A stretch of DNA of 64,000 nt, from NCBI GenBank assembly GCA_902780785.1, contig CACZGS010000003.1:1-64000 (forward strand), given 5' to 3'. A program made the translations under genes and the position numbers. Source of the stretch: Oscillospiraceae bacterium (lineage in GTDB: Bacteria; Bacillota; Clostridia; Saccharofermentanales; Saccharofermentanaceae). Shown in pieces: positions 25,101 through 33,963 of this stretch. The number at the start of each line of letters is the position of its first letter. The first letter of the stretch is position 1. Under the pieces are notes generated by a model. That model had not been told where the DNA came from and ran no database searches. It saw nothing but the letters and a program-made list of their open reading frames with translations.

Positions 25101-25221
25101 CAGCAAATGAGACAGCAGCGATTGCTACAACGAACGAAACGATTATCAATATGCAGATACGAACTATTCTACCGGTAACGTCATTACGTTCAGCGGTACG
25201 TTCATTCTGAAGATTAGCCAT
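22135..25221 (-). CDS. Major-facilitator-like transporter fused to two extracytoplasmic sensor-type domains
   Basis: A 1028-residue protein of unusual layout. Transmembrane helix 1 is about 20-42, followed by extracellular domain 1 (43-195) and helix 2 (196-218). After a short cytoplasmic linker comes helix 3 (245-262), extracellular domain 2 (263-405) and helix 4 (407-430). Then about 12 helices (455-832) resemble an MFS transporter; the stretch around 550-580 and the RYGLF segment are MFS-like. The cytoplasmic tail (840-1028) is Pro/Gln/Tyr-rich with QQY repeats at 918-977. The two outer domains have the size and position of Cache-like ligand sensors. A transceptor (transporter-receptor) is a plausible inference; the ligand is unknown. 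It heads a three-gene overlapping operon. Confidence 0.72.
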   Translation of the reverse strand: MANLQNERTAERNDVTGRIVRICILIIVSFVVAIAAVSFAVHHMRLQFENEFKMISDTKMHQVSDIVRMSIDGDDLTSGTVNAPAKYLAILDLMLVDTTKENLSAEGYGLFAYSNGQLSLLLSHGVNDPSEFAVAGRDISEWLGNTSKSTVLVGKNYESVIVPITDSTGICVGVFEYKCTFGELYDIGDKLEQRILTACIIAVLAGVVLFAVQEVLIRIFRGRGEKTSAETPQSRDRRLISSTIGYCFTIILVVLLVMATQLSKTYMKALKSERADMMEKCAVSSAAALSYTDVREGMNYMLPIYKYGNDKQYIVNIYTMAGDSFLRLYSSTATGNVEQYYLTGAGNQYIDCFSLLQASFTSRTDNGTAYVCAIAPIISSENTVAGVLEIMMPRSDFESSVNGMSLSWIFTIISIAISMGIIVFEINLLISTVSRGISGNAPVLVMYGENANRFLSFFTAFGSIMMPVAFADYFKEQLSNFPKPAVQAFICVTLILFVWGYVGFSELRNSIKMKLTSRIALVAVTCVGYFLALIAGVISFPYLTTVLALPIGFCFGMSFDYLRDYRINAGRLGYKDYNDRVIHNVQSSSYFLGVAVGAVIAGICYERYGLFIVTIISGAALVLTTIGMIYFMQNNTQVREAPLSLSGYLSVFADSRIARFLNSSFLMLGMAIAFMLMFVPNYLDSVGISLPTTSFYFLVCGFMACFVCGFAKNRLAHILTSRTRVLIQAAATVLGLLTFALMPSAKTLVVTSAFLGIALGIHDYYYIYVLYLICNGNVRSNLRKLAEYTVYFGAGLFLPVIMVAFMVNNVRITFLVFTLIVAILSFIYPLSSFSGMIDERDLSLKPQKKSQEKPAQKPSGRSRGAQAPVNMQQNPAGAVMPDGTVAMEAPGAAYVPEQQYAEPASAFGEPVPQAPVEQQYQQQYQQQYTQQYTQQYQQDYQQQYQQGYQQQYQQQYQQQYQQPVNPQYQQPQYQGQYSEPAPQMPQGGYGSGDPYSGGGPAPYDAPMNQGPVDPLAFLNSNEGGDQNV
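22291..22470 (-). repeat. QQY-encoding codon repeat
   Basis: About 15 short units (CAG CAG TAC-like, 9-12 bases) encode the Gln/Tyr-rich tail of the sensor-MFS protein. Such prion-like low-complexity tails are rare in bacteria. The units vary at third positions, so they have been kept at the protein level. Confidence 0.85.
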
Positions 25222-25321
25222 TTAAATGAAGCCTCCCCTGATTTAGCTGAAAATCCGCATACATTATACACAAATATATAAAAAATAAAAAAGATTAATA
25301 ATAGGCAGCTTTTAGGATATC

Positions 25322-25357
25322 TAATGAAAAAAGGTTGCCTCTTACTGAGACAACCTT
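25322..25357 (-). terminator. Terminator (GGTTG family) after the tRNA-Leu/tRNA-fMet operon
   Basis: Stem AAGGTTGTCTC / GAGGCAACCTT followed by TTTTTT on the minus strand, 8 bases after tRNA-fMet. The same hairpin core recurs at 39331 and 50383. Confidence 0.88.
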
Positions 25358-25365
25358 CTTATTTC

Positions 25366-25442
25366 TGGTTGCGGAGGCGGGACTCGAACCACACGACCTC
25401 CGGGTTATGAGCCCGGCAAGCTACCAACTGCTCCACTCCGCG
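25366..25442 (-). tRNA. Initiator tRNA-fMet (CAU)
   Basis: A 77-base tRNA with encoded CCA and anticodon loop CTCATAA. Two initiator hallmarks are seen: an unpaired C1-A72 at the acceptor end and three consecutive G-C pairs (GGG/CCC) next to the anticodon loop. Confidence 0.95.
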
Positions 25443-25475
25443 ATGTCAATCGCCTGCACTTAATAAAGGAATAAA

Positions 25476-25562
25476 TGGTGCTCGTGACCGGACTTGAACC
25501 GGTACGGATTTTACTCCGACGGATTTTAAGTCCGTTGCGTCTGCCAATTCCGCCACACGAGC
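25476..25562 (-). tRNA. tRNA-Leu (UAA)
   Basis: An 87-base class II tRNA with acceptor GCTCGTG/CACGAGC, anticodon loop CTTAAAA giving UAA, a long variable arm and encoded CCA. It shares a transcript with tRNA-fMet, 33 bases downstream. Confidence 0.95.
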
Positions 25563-25582
25563 CTATCCGTAAGTGCTGAATG

Positions 25583-25611
25583 ATATTATCATCATGCCTC
25601 TTTAAAGTCAA
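25583..25611 (-). promoter_or_regulatory. Promoter of the tRNA-Leu/tRNA-fMet operon
   Basis: TTGACT (25611-25606), a 17-base spacer and TAATAT (25588-25583), about 20 bases upstream of tRNA-Leu on the minus strand. Confidence 0.88.
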
Positions 25612-25665
25612 GACAAGATTCTTTTACCTCTGTCAGAAATGACAGGAAACCGTAACATAAGTATA

Positions 25666-25693
25666 TTGATTGAAAACATAAGAGCGTTACAAT
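25666..25693 (+). promoter_or_regulatory. Promoter of the Pro/Ala-repeat membrane protein
   Basis: TTGATT, 16 bases, TACAAT on the plus strand, about 35 bases before the start codon and its AGGAG site. Confidence 0.65.
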
Positions 25694-25726
25694 TAAATAT
25701 ATTATTTTATAAAGGAGATTAGACTT

Positions 25727-28213
25727 ATGCCTAACGATCCTGAAGATTTTAACAAGACCAATGGTTTCAACAATCCTGATAACAAGGATGATTTTGTTGA
25801 TTCCTCTTTTGGCGTACGTTTTACACCCGGGGACAAAACAGAGTCTATCGCAGACAAGCTTAAAGAAACTAAAGAGAATATTGAGAAGAAGGCAACTGAT
25901 ACTGCTTCCGCAGGAACCAGCAGATTCGATCCCAATGCTTCTGATGGTTTCAAGGACAGTTTTAAAGACGAATTCGATAACTTTGAATTCGACTCCTCCA
26001 TATCTGCTTTCAAGCCTTTCGCTACACCTGCACAGACAGATGCGCCCAAGACCGAGCCGATGTCAAAAGCATTAAAGCAGAAGCCTGTTTCAAATGAGCC
26101 TGTCTTCCCTAAGGATGGCGGCACATTTGATAAGCCTGCTTATACACCCAAGGCACCCGAACCGCCGAAGGAAGCACTTCCCAAGTTCAACGAGATCGAC
26201 AGCAAGACAAATACCGCTAAGCCTGCAAACGATAAGTTCTTTAATTCCGGCAACGGTCTTGATTTTGCTACTTCCGAACACGATAAGAAGACAAGTCCTT
26301 TCGCTAATGCAGAGAAGCCCGAACAGCCCAAGCCCGGCAATATCGATATTCCCAAGGCTGAAGCTCCCTCTGCTCCTGCAAAGCCTTCTGCACCTGCTGC
26401 TCCCGCTAAGCCTGTAAGTCCTTTTTCAAGCTCCGCGCCTGAAGCAAAGCCTGCACAGAAGGCACCTGAATCAACAAACAACCAGTCAGCAGGATACAGA
26501 CCCTACCCGTCTGCTTCCATGACAAATCTTTTCACATCACCTGCACAGTCATCGAAAAATGCTGAGAAGGCATTTGCAGAATTTCTTGATGATGACTTTA
26601 AGCCTTCATCATCTGCACCTATCAGTCCTTTCAAATCAGTTGCATCGAAAACACCTGCTGAACCGGCTAAGCCCGCAACTCCTGCAGCTCCTGCAGCTCC
26701 TGCAGCTCCCGCAAAGCCTGTTGAGCCTGCAAAGCCCACAGCACCTGCAACGGCTACTACAGTTACCGGAGCTACCATTACAGCAGCTTCTGCAGTAACT
26801 GCACCTAAGGTTGAACCTGTTAAGCCCGCTGCACCCGCTGCTCCCGTTAAACCCGTTGAACCCGCAAGGCCCTCAGCACCCGCTGCTCCCGTTAAGCCCG
26901 TTGAACCTGCAAGGCCCGCAGCACCTGCTGCTCCCGCTAAGCCCGTTGAACCCGCAAGACCTGCAGCACCTGTTGCACCCGCTAAGCCCGTTGAACCCGC
27001 AAGACCTGCAGCACCTGTTGCACCCGCTAAGCCGGCTGAACCTGCAAGACCTGCAGCACCTGCTGCTCCCGCAAAACCTGCTGAACCCACAAAGGCTGCA
27101 GCAACAACCGGAGCTGCCGTTACAGCAGCCGCTGCCACCGCAGCAGCAACTGCAGCCGCAGCACCTAAGGCAGTTGAGACAGTTAAGGCACCCGCTGAGA
27201 CAGCACAGCCCCAGAGACCTGCAGCATCTGCACCCAAAGCTGAAACTCCTGCACCTAAGGCAGAGGCAGCTGCAGCTCAGGCACCCACTCAGAGACCCGG
27301 TGCTTCTAATAGCAAACCCGCACCTCAGGCTGCTCCTGCAGCACAGAATGCACCTTATTCACCTTTCGAAGCTAAGGGCAAACAGCCTGTTGCAGCTACA
27401 AGAGGCGTATCACATTCATCTCATCAGGATAAGACGATCTCTCCTGTAACTACAGTTAAGAAGTCCAAGAAGCGCGTTAAGGAAACAAAGTCCGCAAAGG
27501 ATCCGGGACTTGCAGGTCTCATTACTTTCCTTGTAATCATCTTCCTTGCGATCGGTATTTTGTGGGCATTGGATAACATGTCCGGAATCAGAGCTTTCTT
27601 CGGAAAGAGAACTATCGAGACTATTCCTACCGTAACTACTGAGACTACGGAAGAAAAGCCTACAGAGACTACAACCGAAGTTACAACTACAACGACTGAG
27701 GCTACTACAACTACAACAGAAGCCACGACAACTACTACCGAAGCTACCACTACAACAACGGAAGCTACGACAACGACCACAGAGGCTACAACAACTACAA
27801 CTGAAGCTACTACTACAACAACGGAAGCTGTAGTCGTCACAACAGCTGATACAGCTGAAACAGCCGAAGGTGAATGTGTAATCGCGATCAGTACAAAGAT
27901 CACCAAGTTCAAGACAATGGACAAGGGATTCAAGTTCACGATCGAACTTACAAACACAAGTAACAAGACATGCAGTCTTCCTAAGTCACTTAATTACCTG
28001 GATATGAAGTTCTTCTGTAACTCAACGATTACCGAAGTTACATCCGAATGCTTCAACTTCAGCGCTAAGAAAGACGGTGTAACATTCAGAGGAACACCTA
28101 AGGAAGTTACTATCAAGCCGCGTGCAACATACTCATTCACAGTTTATGTAAACACTAAGGAGAACGTATCCTCCTACGGCTACAAGACAGCATACTTCGA
28201 CTGGAAGAAGTAA
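25727..28213 (+). CDS. Single-pass membrane protein with Pro/Ala-repeat cytoplasmic arm and Thr-repeat ectodomain stalk
   Basis: An 828-residue protein I do not recognise as a named family. Residues 1-200 are acidic and disordered. Residues 200-580 are Pro/Ala/Lys-rich, including five 15-residue units of the type KPVEPARPxAPxAPx. A basic segment (KKSKKRVK) precedes one transmembrane helix (about 592-613). Outside follows a Thr/Glu stalk with 7-residue units (EATTTTT) and a C-terminal folded domain (about 715-828, beta-rich, NxT-like Thr/Asn content). The topology suggests a surface domain raised through the wall on a stalk, with a long flexible inner arm. ATG at 25727 has AGGAG upstream. It is transcribed alone on the plus strand. 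Confidence 0.75.
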   Translation: MPNDPEDFNKTNGFNNPDNKDDFVDSSFGVRFTPGDKTESIADKLKETKENIEKKATDTASAGTSRFDPNASDGFKDSFKDEFDNFEFDSSISAFKPFATPAQTDAPKTEPMSKALKQKPVSNEPVFPKDGGTFDKPAYTPKAPEPPKEALPKFNEIDSKTNTAKPANDKFFNSGNGLDFATSEHDKKTSPFANAEKPEQPKPGNIDIPKAEAPSAPAKPSAPAAPAKPVSPFSSSAPEAKPAQKAPESTNNQSAGYRPYPSASMTNLFTSPAQSSKNAEKAFAEFLDDDFKPSSSAPISPFKSVASKTPAEPAKPATPAAPAAPAAPAKPVEPAKPTAPATATTVTGATITAASAVTAPKVEPVKPAAPAAPVKPVEPARPSAPAAPVKPVEPARPAAPAAPAKPVEPARPAAPVAPAKPVEPARPAAPVAPAKPAEPARPAAPAAPAKPAEPTKAAATTGAAVTAAAATAAATAAAAPKAVETVKAPAETAQPQRPAASAPKAETPAPKAEAAAAQAPTQRPGASNSKPAPQAAPAAQNAPYSPFEAKGKQPVAATRGVSHSSHQDKTISPVTTVKKSKKRVKETKSAKDPGLAGLITFLVIIFLAIGILWALDNMSGIRAFFGKRTIETIPTVTTETTEEKPTETTTEVTTTTTEATTTTTEATTTTTEATTTTTEATTTTTEATTTTTEATTTTTEAVVVTTADTAETAEGECVIAISTKITKFKTMDKGFKFTIELTNTSNKTCSLPKSLNYLDMKFFCNSTITEVTSECFNFSAKKDGVTFRGTPKEVTIKPRATYSFTVYVNTKENVSSYGYKTAYFDWKK
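26849..27073 (+). repeat. Five tandem 45-bp coding repeats (Pro/Ala-rich)
   Basis: Five in-frame 45-base units encode KP(V/A)EPARP(S/A)AP(A/V)AP(V/A). Units 3 and 4 are almost identical, suggesting recent duplication. A partial sixth unit follows at 27074. Confidence 0.9.
27683..27829 (+). repeat. Tandem 21-bp coding repeats (EATTTTT)
   Basis: About six 21-base units encode Glu-Ala-Thr5 in the external stalk. Codons for Thr vary between units, so selection on the protein is more likely than recent slippage. Confidence 0.88.
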
Positions 28214-28232
28214 TCCTTAAAAACAATCTATC

Positions 28233-28253
28233 AAAAAAGCCGCTTAGGACAGC
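28233..28253 (-). terminator. Probable terminator after clpE
   Basis: Weak 5-bp stem GCTGT/GCGGC (two G-U pairs) followed by TTTTTT on the minus strand, 26 bases after the clpE stop. Confidence 0.55.
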
Positions 28254-28278
28254 ACTTGATGATCTTAATTGAAATGCT

Positions 28279-30720
28279 TTATTCTTCAGGCTTTTTTACG
28301 GTATCGAAAACGAACTTGCCTTTTTTGAAATCGATCTTAAGAGATACAACATCCTTCAGCGCGCCTGAAAGGAACATCTCTGCAAGAGGATCTTCGATAT
28401 TGGATCTTATTGCCTTGCGCAAAGGTCTTGCGCCGTACTTCTCGTCGTAACCGAGTTCTGCAAGTCTGTCACCTGCAGCCTTGGTGATCGAGCCCTTGAT
28501 ATGTTTCTCGTCGAGCGAAGAGAAAACATCCTTGATCATGATATTAACGATCTGGCGGATCTCCTCAGGCTTCAATGACTTGAAGATGATCGTCTCATCG
28601 ACACGGTTTAAGAACTCAGGACGGAATGTCTCTTTGAGCGCGCTCTGGACATGCTGTTCAAGAGCTTCGTGCGTATCATTGAAGAAACCGATCGTATTTG
28701 CCTTAGCGGAGCTTCCGGCATTGGAAGTCATGATGATGATGCAGTTCTCAAAGTTTACGTGCAGGCCGTGGCTGTCAGTAAGGACACCGTCATCCAACAT
28801 CTGCAGGAGAAGATTGAATACGTCATGGTGAGCCTTTTCGATCTCGTCGAAAAGGATTACCGAGTAAGGCTTTCTTCTTACCTGTTCGGTGAGCTGTCCG
28901 GCATCATCGAATCCGACATAACCCGGAGGAGAACCGATAAGCTTAGATACTGAATGAGCTTCCATATATTCGGACATGTCGACTCTGATCATTGCATCTT
29001 CAGAATCGAACATAGCCTCAGCCAACGCCTTAACAAGTTCCGTCTTACCTACGCCGGTAGGTCCGACGAATATGAACGATGTAGGCTTATGCTTCTTGGT
29101 AAAGCCTGCCCTGTTACGTCTTACGGCACTGGCAACGGCATGTACTGCCTCATCCTGGCCGATAACACGTTCGTGGAGCTTCTTCTCGAGATTTGCAAGC
29201 TTCTGTGTCTCAGTCTCGGAAATGGACTTCAAGGGAATGCCTGTCCACATCTCAACTACTCTGGCGATATCTTCTATCTGGATAGGATCAGGAATGATGT
29301 CACTCTCAAGAGCATTGACCTCGTTCTGAAGCTTATCTACGGAAGCCTTAAGCTCAGCAGCTTTCTCATAATCGCCTTCACGCTCTTCAGGTGAGGAATT
29401 CTCCATTGAATCGATCACCTGCTGATGTTCGGCTTTTGCCTTCTCAAGAGCTTTCTTTGTGTTGGCAAGCTTAACAAGCTTTACATTCTTAAGGTTTGCG
29501 GCAGAACCTGCTTCATCGATAAGGTCGATTGCCTTATCGGGAAGATATCTGTCAGTGATGTATCTCTTCGATGCCTTAACGGCAAACTCGATCACGTCAT
29601 CCGGATAGTAGACATTATGGTGCTTCTCGTAGTAGTCCTTAATGCCCTTAAGGATCTCAATAGACATCTCGACAGAAGGCTCATCGAGCATGACCTTCTG
29701 GAAACGTCTCTCGAGAGCAGAATCCTTCTCGATCCTCTTATACTCTGCTGTAGTCGTGGAGCCGAGGATACGCAGTTCGCCTCTTGCAAGCGCAGGCTTT
29801 AAGATGTTCGCAGCGTTCGTGGAACCTTCTGCGTCACCTGCACCGATTATCGTATGCAATTCATCGATAACAAGGATGATGTTCTCTGCCTTGATCGCTT
29901 CGTTGATAACACCCTTGATACGGCTCTCGAACTGGCCTCTGAACTGTGTGCCTGCGACCATTGCAGGAAGATCAAGCTGCCAGACCTGCATGTTAAGGAG
30001 CTTCTCGGGAACGGATCCTTCGACGATCTTAACTGCCAGACCCTGTGCTACTGCAGTCTTACCTACACCGGGTGCACCGATGAGAACAGGATTGTTCTTG
30101 GAACGCCTGTTAAGGATCTGGATAACACGGTCTATCTCCGCTTCACGGCCGATGATACGGTCGATCTTGCACTCTGCTGCACGCTCAGTAAGGTTGGTAC
30201 CGAATTCATTGAGGTACTTAAGGCGCGGTTTGCCTCTGCCCTTTCTGGCGTCCTTGGTGTTCTTTCCGTCACCTTCATCATCAGCCTGGTTACCGGGCCT
30301 TTTGCCGAAGAGCGAATCAAAGATAGAAGGCATCTCCTTCTTCTTTCCGTCATCGGACTTATCGTCAGCCTTGTCATCAGGATCAGTAATACCTACCGGT
30401 GTTGAATCCTCATCGAATTCATAACCGTCTTCATCATCTTCAAAAGGCTCACCGAAGCCGTCGCCGGATGCCAAAGACTTCAAAAACTCGGTAGGGTCAG
30501 CCGAAAAGCCGCTCTGACTTGCGAGTTCTTCCAATCTGTCGCTCATCTCGTCGATATTGTCTGCGTTGATGCCTGTCGCCTTGAACATATCGGTAACACC
30601 CGATATGCCTGATTCATAGGCGCATTTTAAACAAAAGCCTTCGTCGATCCTGGCGCCGTTCTCATAGCGGCTGGTAAAGACGATAGCATGTCTTTTTTTA
30701 CAAATACTACAAAGTGCCAT
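28279..30720 (-). CDS. clpE: ClpE/ClpC-type AAA+ ATPase, ClpP partner
   Basis: An 813-residue HSP100 unfoldase that feeds proteins to ClpP. It has an N-terminal zinc finger (Cys4, Cys7, Cys30, Cys33), as in ClpE, instead of the double Clp-N domain of ClpC. An acidic linker spans 90-160. AAA domain 1 has Walker A GAPGVGKT (214-221) and Walker B LVIDE (282-286). A UVR-like coiled segment (about 430-470) follows. AAA domain 2 has Walker A GPTGVGKT (552-559). The IGF tripeptide at 676-678 is the ClpP-docking loop. Its ATG overlaps the uvrA stop by one base (TAATG), so it is translationally coupled to uvrA. I see no CtsR box upstream. Confidence 0.85.
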   Translation of the reverse strand: MALCSICKKRHAIVFTSRYENGARIDEGFCLKCAYESGISGVTDMFKATGINADNIDEMSDRLEELASQSGFSADPTEFLKSLASGDGFGEPFEDDEDGYEFDEDSTPVGITDPDDKADDKSDDGKKKEMPSIFDSLFGKRPGNQADDEGDGKNTKDARKGRGKPRLKYLNEFGTNLTERAAECKIDRIIGREAEIDRVIQILNRRSKNNPVLIGAPGVGKTAVAQGLAVKIVEGSVPEKLLNMQVWQLDLPAMVAGTQFRGQFESRIKGVINEAIKAENIILVIDELHTIIGAGDAEGSTNAANILKPALARGELRILGSTTTAEYKRIEKDSALERRFQKVMLDEPSVEMSIEILKGIKDYYEKHHNVYYPDDVIEFAVKASKRYITDRYLPDKAIDLIDEAGSAANLKNVKLVKLANTKKALEKAKAEHQQVIDSMENSSPEEREGDYEKAAELKASVDKLQNEVNALESDIIPDPIQIEDIARVVEMWTGIPLKSISETETQKLANLEKKLHERVIGQDEAVHAVASAVRRNRAGFTKKHKPTSFIFVGPTGVGKTELVKALAEAMFDSEDAMIRVDMSEYMEAHSVSKLIGSPPGYVGFDDAGQLTEQVRRKPYSVILFDEIEKAHHDVFNLLLQMLDDGVLTDSHGLHVNFENCIIIMTSNAGSSAKANTIGFFNDTHEALEQHVQSALKETFRPEFLNRVDETIIFKSLKPEEIRQIVNIMIKDVFSSLDEKHIKGSITKAAGDRLAELGYDEKYGARPLRKAIRSNIEDPLAEMFLSGALKDVVSLKIDFKKGKFVFDTVKKPEE

Positions 30721-33700
30721 TACTCTTCTCCGTTATCCTCTTCCCTTATCCTGCGTCTTACCTTGGGACCGGTAAGAATGTCGTATTGTTCTTCCTCGAG
30801 CCTTGCGGTGTCGATGAATGACGAAATATCCTTATACTGACCGTTCTTCTTTGCCTTCTCAAGCAGAGGCTTTAAGAACTGTCCCGTGTAAGATTTTTTG
30901 CATTTTGCAATCTCTTCGGGCGTGCCCGTGACGACTACTTCGCCGCCTCCGTCTCCGCTCTCGGGACCCAAGTCAATTATGTGATCTGCCGTCTTTATGA
31001 CATCCAGATTGTGCTCGATTACGACCACAGTGTTCTTATTTTCGGTTAGGCGTTCTAAAATGTCAACCAATTTATGAACGTCCGCAACGTGCAAACCCGT
31101 GGTGGGTTCATCTAATACATATATCGTTTTTCCGGTCGATCTTCTCGACAATTCCGAGGCAAGTTTGATCCTTTGTGCCTCACCGCCCGAGAGTGTCGTC
31201 GAAGGCTGTCCGAGCTTGATATAGCCGAGGCCTACGTCCTGCAAAGTCCTGACCTTCTTATAGATCGCCGGATGGTTCTTAAAGAAATCAACGGCCTCAT
31301 CAACGCTCATGTCGAGCACGTCGGAGATGTTCTTGCCGTTATATCTGACTTCCAGAGTCTCACGGTTATATCTCTTACCCTTACATACGTCGCAAGTAAC
31401 GTAGATATCGGGAAGGAAATGCATCTCGATCTTGTTAACGCCGTCACCTGCGCACGCCTCACAGCGTCCGCCCTTGGTGTTAAAAGAGAATCTTCCTGCC
31501 TTATAGCCTCTCTGCTTTGCGTCAGGCGTCTCAGAATAGAGCTTACGTATCAGATCGAAAAGTCCGATATATGTCGCAGGATTACTCCTCGGAGTCCTTC
31601 CTATCGGGCTCTGGTCGATGCAGATGATCTTATCGAGGTTGGAATAACCCGTGATGCGCTCACACTTTACCTTCTTCTTCCTGGAGCCGTTGAGCTCATG
31701 CTCAAGGTAAGGAACCAGCGTCGAATTGATAAGCGATGACTTGCCTGAGCCTGATACGCCCGTAACGACCGTGAAAAGGCCGATCGGGATATCAACATCG
31801 ATATTCTTAAGGTTATTTACATATGCGCCCTTGATCTTAAGAAGCTTCTTATCGTCGAACTTTCTCCTGTTCATGGGAACCGGAATGAACTTCTTGCCGG
31901 ACAGATACTGGCCTGTCATGGATTCTTCGACCTTGATGATGTCATCAATAGAACCCTGCGCAATGATCTGACCTCCGAACGAACCCGCGCCGGGGCCGAT
32001 ATCGATGATATGGTCGGCAGCTCTCATGGTATCCTCATCGTGTTCTACAACAAGGATCGAGTTACCTAAGTCTCTGAGCTTAAACAGCGTCTTGATGAGC
32101 TTGTCGTTGTCTCTCTGGTGTAAACCTATAGACGGCTCGTCAAGAACGTACAGAACGCCCTGCAGGCCCGCACCGATCTGTGTGGCGAGTCTTATTCTCT
32201 GTGCCTCACCGCCTGAGAGAGTAGCAGAAGATCTGGACAACGTCATGTAATCCAATCCGACATCATACAAGAACTCAAGTCTCGCCTTGACTTCTCTTAA
32301 GATTGGAGCTGCGATCTCCGCATTCTTACCCTTCAATGTGAGGTCAGCGAAAAACTGTCTCATGTTCTTTACGGACATATCGGTAAGTTCCGAGATATTA
32401 AGTCCACCGAGCTTTACGGATAAGCTGTTCTTATTAAGTCTTGCACCGTTACATACGGGGCATACGTCGATGCTCATGTAACGCTCGTAAGAAGCCTTTG
32501 CCTCTTCACTGCCGGACTCTCTCCAGCGTCTCATAACGCTCGGAACCACGCCTTCCCAGTCAGAATAGTAATCACCTGATCTGGGATATATGGAATTCCT
32601 GGTCTCGACCTTAAGCATCTCGCCGCCGTTACCGTAAAGGATAATGTTCTTCACATTCTCAGGGAGCTTATAGTAAGGCACGTCCAATGAGAACTTATAC
32701 TTCTTTGCGAGCGCTTCGATAAAGCATCTTCCCCAGCTCTTCGGATCGTCAAAGTTCCAGCCTGCAGTCCTTACCGCACCTTCATTGATGGAAAGCTTGG
32801 GGTTCGTGATGCAGAGTTCGGGATCTACTGCCGTGAGCGTTCCGATACCTGAGCAGTTCGGGCATGCACCCTCAGGGCTGTTAAATGAGAAGCTTCTAGT
32901 ATTGATCTCACCGAAGGATATTCCGCAGTCAGGACATGCCAGATGCTGCGAAAAGAATTCCTCGCTGGATTCATAAGTCTTCTCCCCGTCCTTATCTACC
33001 GTTGCAGTCTGGAGCTCGACCTGCAAAAGACCGTCAGCGAGCTTCAAAGCCGTCTCGCATGAATCGTAAAGTCTTGTGGTATTAGCTTCCTTAATGACGA
33101 GTCTGTCGACGATGACTTCGATCGAATGCTTGTTATTCTTGTTAAGCTCGATCTCCTCATCCAGCTCATATGTAATGTTATCTACTCTTACACGCGCGTA
33201 GCCGGACTTCCTGAAGCCGTCAAAGAGCTTGCTGAACTCACCCTTCTTATTGCGTACCACAGGCGCGTAGACGATGGCTCTGGTGCCTTCGGGATATACC
33301 TTGAGCTTATCTATTATCTGATCTATTCCCATGGACTTGATCTTCTTGCCGCAGGAAGGACAGAAAGGCTGTCCGACACGCGCATAAAGAAGTCTGAAGT
33401 AATCGTATATCTCCGTAACGGTACCGACCGTTGATCTCGGATTGCTGACAGTGGATTTCTGGTCGATGGAGATCGCAGGTGACAGACCTTCGATGCTGTC
33501 TAAGTCAGGCTTGTCGAGCTGGCCCAAGAACATCCTCGCATATGAAGACAAGGACTCGACGTATCTTCTCTGTCCTTCAGCGTAGATCGTATCAAAAGCA
33601 AGCGAAGACTTACCCGAACCGGAAAGACCGGTCAGTACGACCATCTTCTTCCTGGGGATATCAACGTCGATATTCTTGAGGTTGTGCTCTCTGGCGCCTC

Positions 33701-33728
33701 TTATCTTAATGTACTTGTTCTCATCCAT
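30720..33728 (-). CDS. uvrA: Excinuclease ABC subunit A
   Basis: The damage-recognition ATPase of nucleotide excision repair. Two ABC cassettes are visible: the first P-loop GLSGSGKSS near residue 34, a second GVSGSGKSS in the C-terminal half, and two LSGGEAQRI signatures. Zinc-binding Cys pairs (CPSC, CPDC/CPNC, CEAC/CDVC) are present. At 1002 residues it is slightly longer than the usual 940, because of a charged C-terminal tail. ATG at 33728 fits the family start ([17 protein letters not shown]), with AAAGGAA upstream. The frame upstream to 33770 crosses a terminator. No uvrB is in the window. Confidence 0.96.
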   Translation of the reverse strand: MDENKYIKIRGAREHNLKNIDVDIPRKKMVVLTGLSGSGKSSLAFDTIYAEGQRRYVESLSSYARMFLGQLDKPDLDSIEGLSPAISIDQKSTVSNPRSTVGTVTEIYDYFRLLYARVGQPFCPSCGKKIKSMGIDQIIDKLKVYPEGTRAIVYAPVVRNKKGEFSKLFDGFRKSGYARVRVDNITYELDEEIELNKNNKHSIEVIVDRLVIKEANTTRLYDSCETALKLADGLLQVELQTATVDKDGEKTYESSEEFFSQHLACPDCGISFGEINTRSFSFNSPEGACPNCSGIGTLTAVDPELCITNPKLSINEGAVRTAGWNFDDPKSWGRCFIEALAKKYKFSLDVPYYKLPENVKNIILYGNGGEMLKVETRNSIYPRSGDYYSDWEGVVPSVMRRWRESGSEEAKASYERYMSIDVCPVCNGARLNKNSLSVKLGGLNISELTDMSVKNMRQFFADLTLKGKNAEIAAPILREVKARLEFLYDVGLDYMTLSRSSATLSGGEAQRIRLATQIGAGLQGVLYVLDEPSIGLHQRDNDKLIKTLFKLRDLGNSILVVEHDEDTMRAADHIIDIGPGAGSFGGQIIAQGSIDDIIKVEESMTGQYLSGKKFIPVPMNRRKFDDKKLLKIKGAYVNNLKNIDVDIPIGLFTVVTGVSGSGKSSLINSTLVPYLEHELNGSRKKKVKCERITGYSNLDKIICIDQSPIGRTPRSNPATYIGLFDLIRKLYSETPDAKQRGYKAGRFSFNTKGGRCEACAGDGVNKIEMHFLPDIYVTCDVCKGKRYNRETLEVRYNGKNISDVLDMSVDEAVDFFKNHPAIYKKVRTLQDVGLGYIKLGQPSTTLSGGEAQRIKLASELSRRSTGKTIYVLDEPTTGLHVADVHKLVDILERLTENKNTVVVIEHNLDVIKTADHIIDLGPESGDGGGEVVVTGTPEEIAKCKKSYTGQFLKPLLEKAKKNGQYKDISSFIDTARLEEEQYDILTGPKVRRRIREEDNGEE

Positions 33729-33749
33729 AAAAATTATTCCTTTGTGAAC

Positions 33750-33780
33750 AAAAAGACGGACATCGGTCAAGATGTTCGTC
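33750..33780 (-). terminator. Terminator after tRNA-Glu
   Basis: Hairpin GACGAACATC / GATGTCCGTC (33780-33755, one G-U pair) followed by TTTTTG on the minus strand, between tRNA-Glu and uvrA. Confidence 0.85.
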
Positions 33781-33793
33781 CTTCATCACATTT

Positions 33794-33868
33794 TGGTGAC
33801 CCCAAGCGGATTCGAACCGCTGATTGCGCCGTGAGAGGGCGCCGTCTTGACCACTTGACCATGGGGCC
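33794..33868 (-). tRNA. tRNA-Glu (CUC)
   Basis: A 75-base tRNA with encoded CCA, acceptor GGCCCCA/TGGGGTC, anticodon loop CTCTCAC giving CUC, and T arm AGCGGTTCGAATCCGCT. A TAATAT -10 box with a weak TTGCGC -35 box (17-base spacer) lies about 20 bases upstream. Confidence 0.94.
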
Positions 33869-33963
33869 TTTTTGTTTGCCCGAGTATATTACCACAGGAT
33901 TATAACCTGCGCAAGTACAAAGGGCACGAATATCTGACCTTATATGCGGCCAATATTCAGATA

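Noticed and set aside
26849..27073. Possible CRISPR or satellite array
   Set aside because: The 45-base units are contiguous, in frame and coding; there are no spacers.
26503..27237. Long minus-strand frame rich in Ala/Gly opposite the Pro/Ala-repeat gene
   Set aside because: It is the reverse reading of Pro/Ala repeat codons and has no start signal or protein family. The plus-strand gene explains the region.
27424..27966. Minus-strand Val-rich frame opposite the Thr-repeat region
   Set aside because: Periodic Val/Thr composition is the complement of the EATTTTT codon repeat; no ribosome site.
29642..30424. Plus-strand 260-codon frame inside clpE
   Set aside because: The minus-strand ClpE-like ATPase has complete Walker motifs throughout this stretch; the other frame is a shadow with no recognisable domain.
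33729..33770. Upstream extension of uvrA
   Set aside because: It crosses the tRNA-Glu terminator hairpin, and the family start is [15 protein letters not shown] at 33728.
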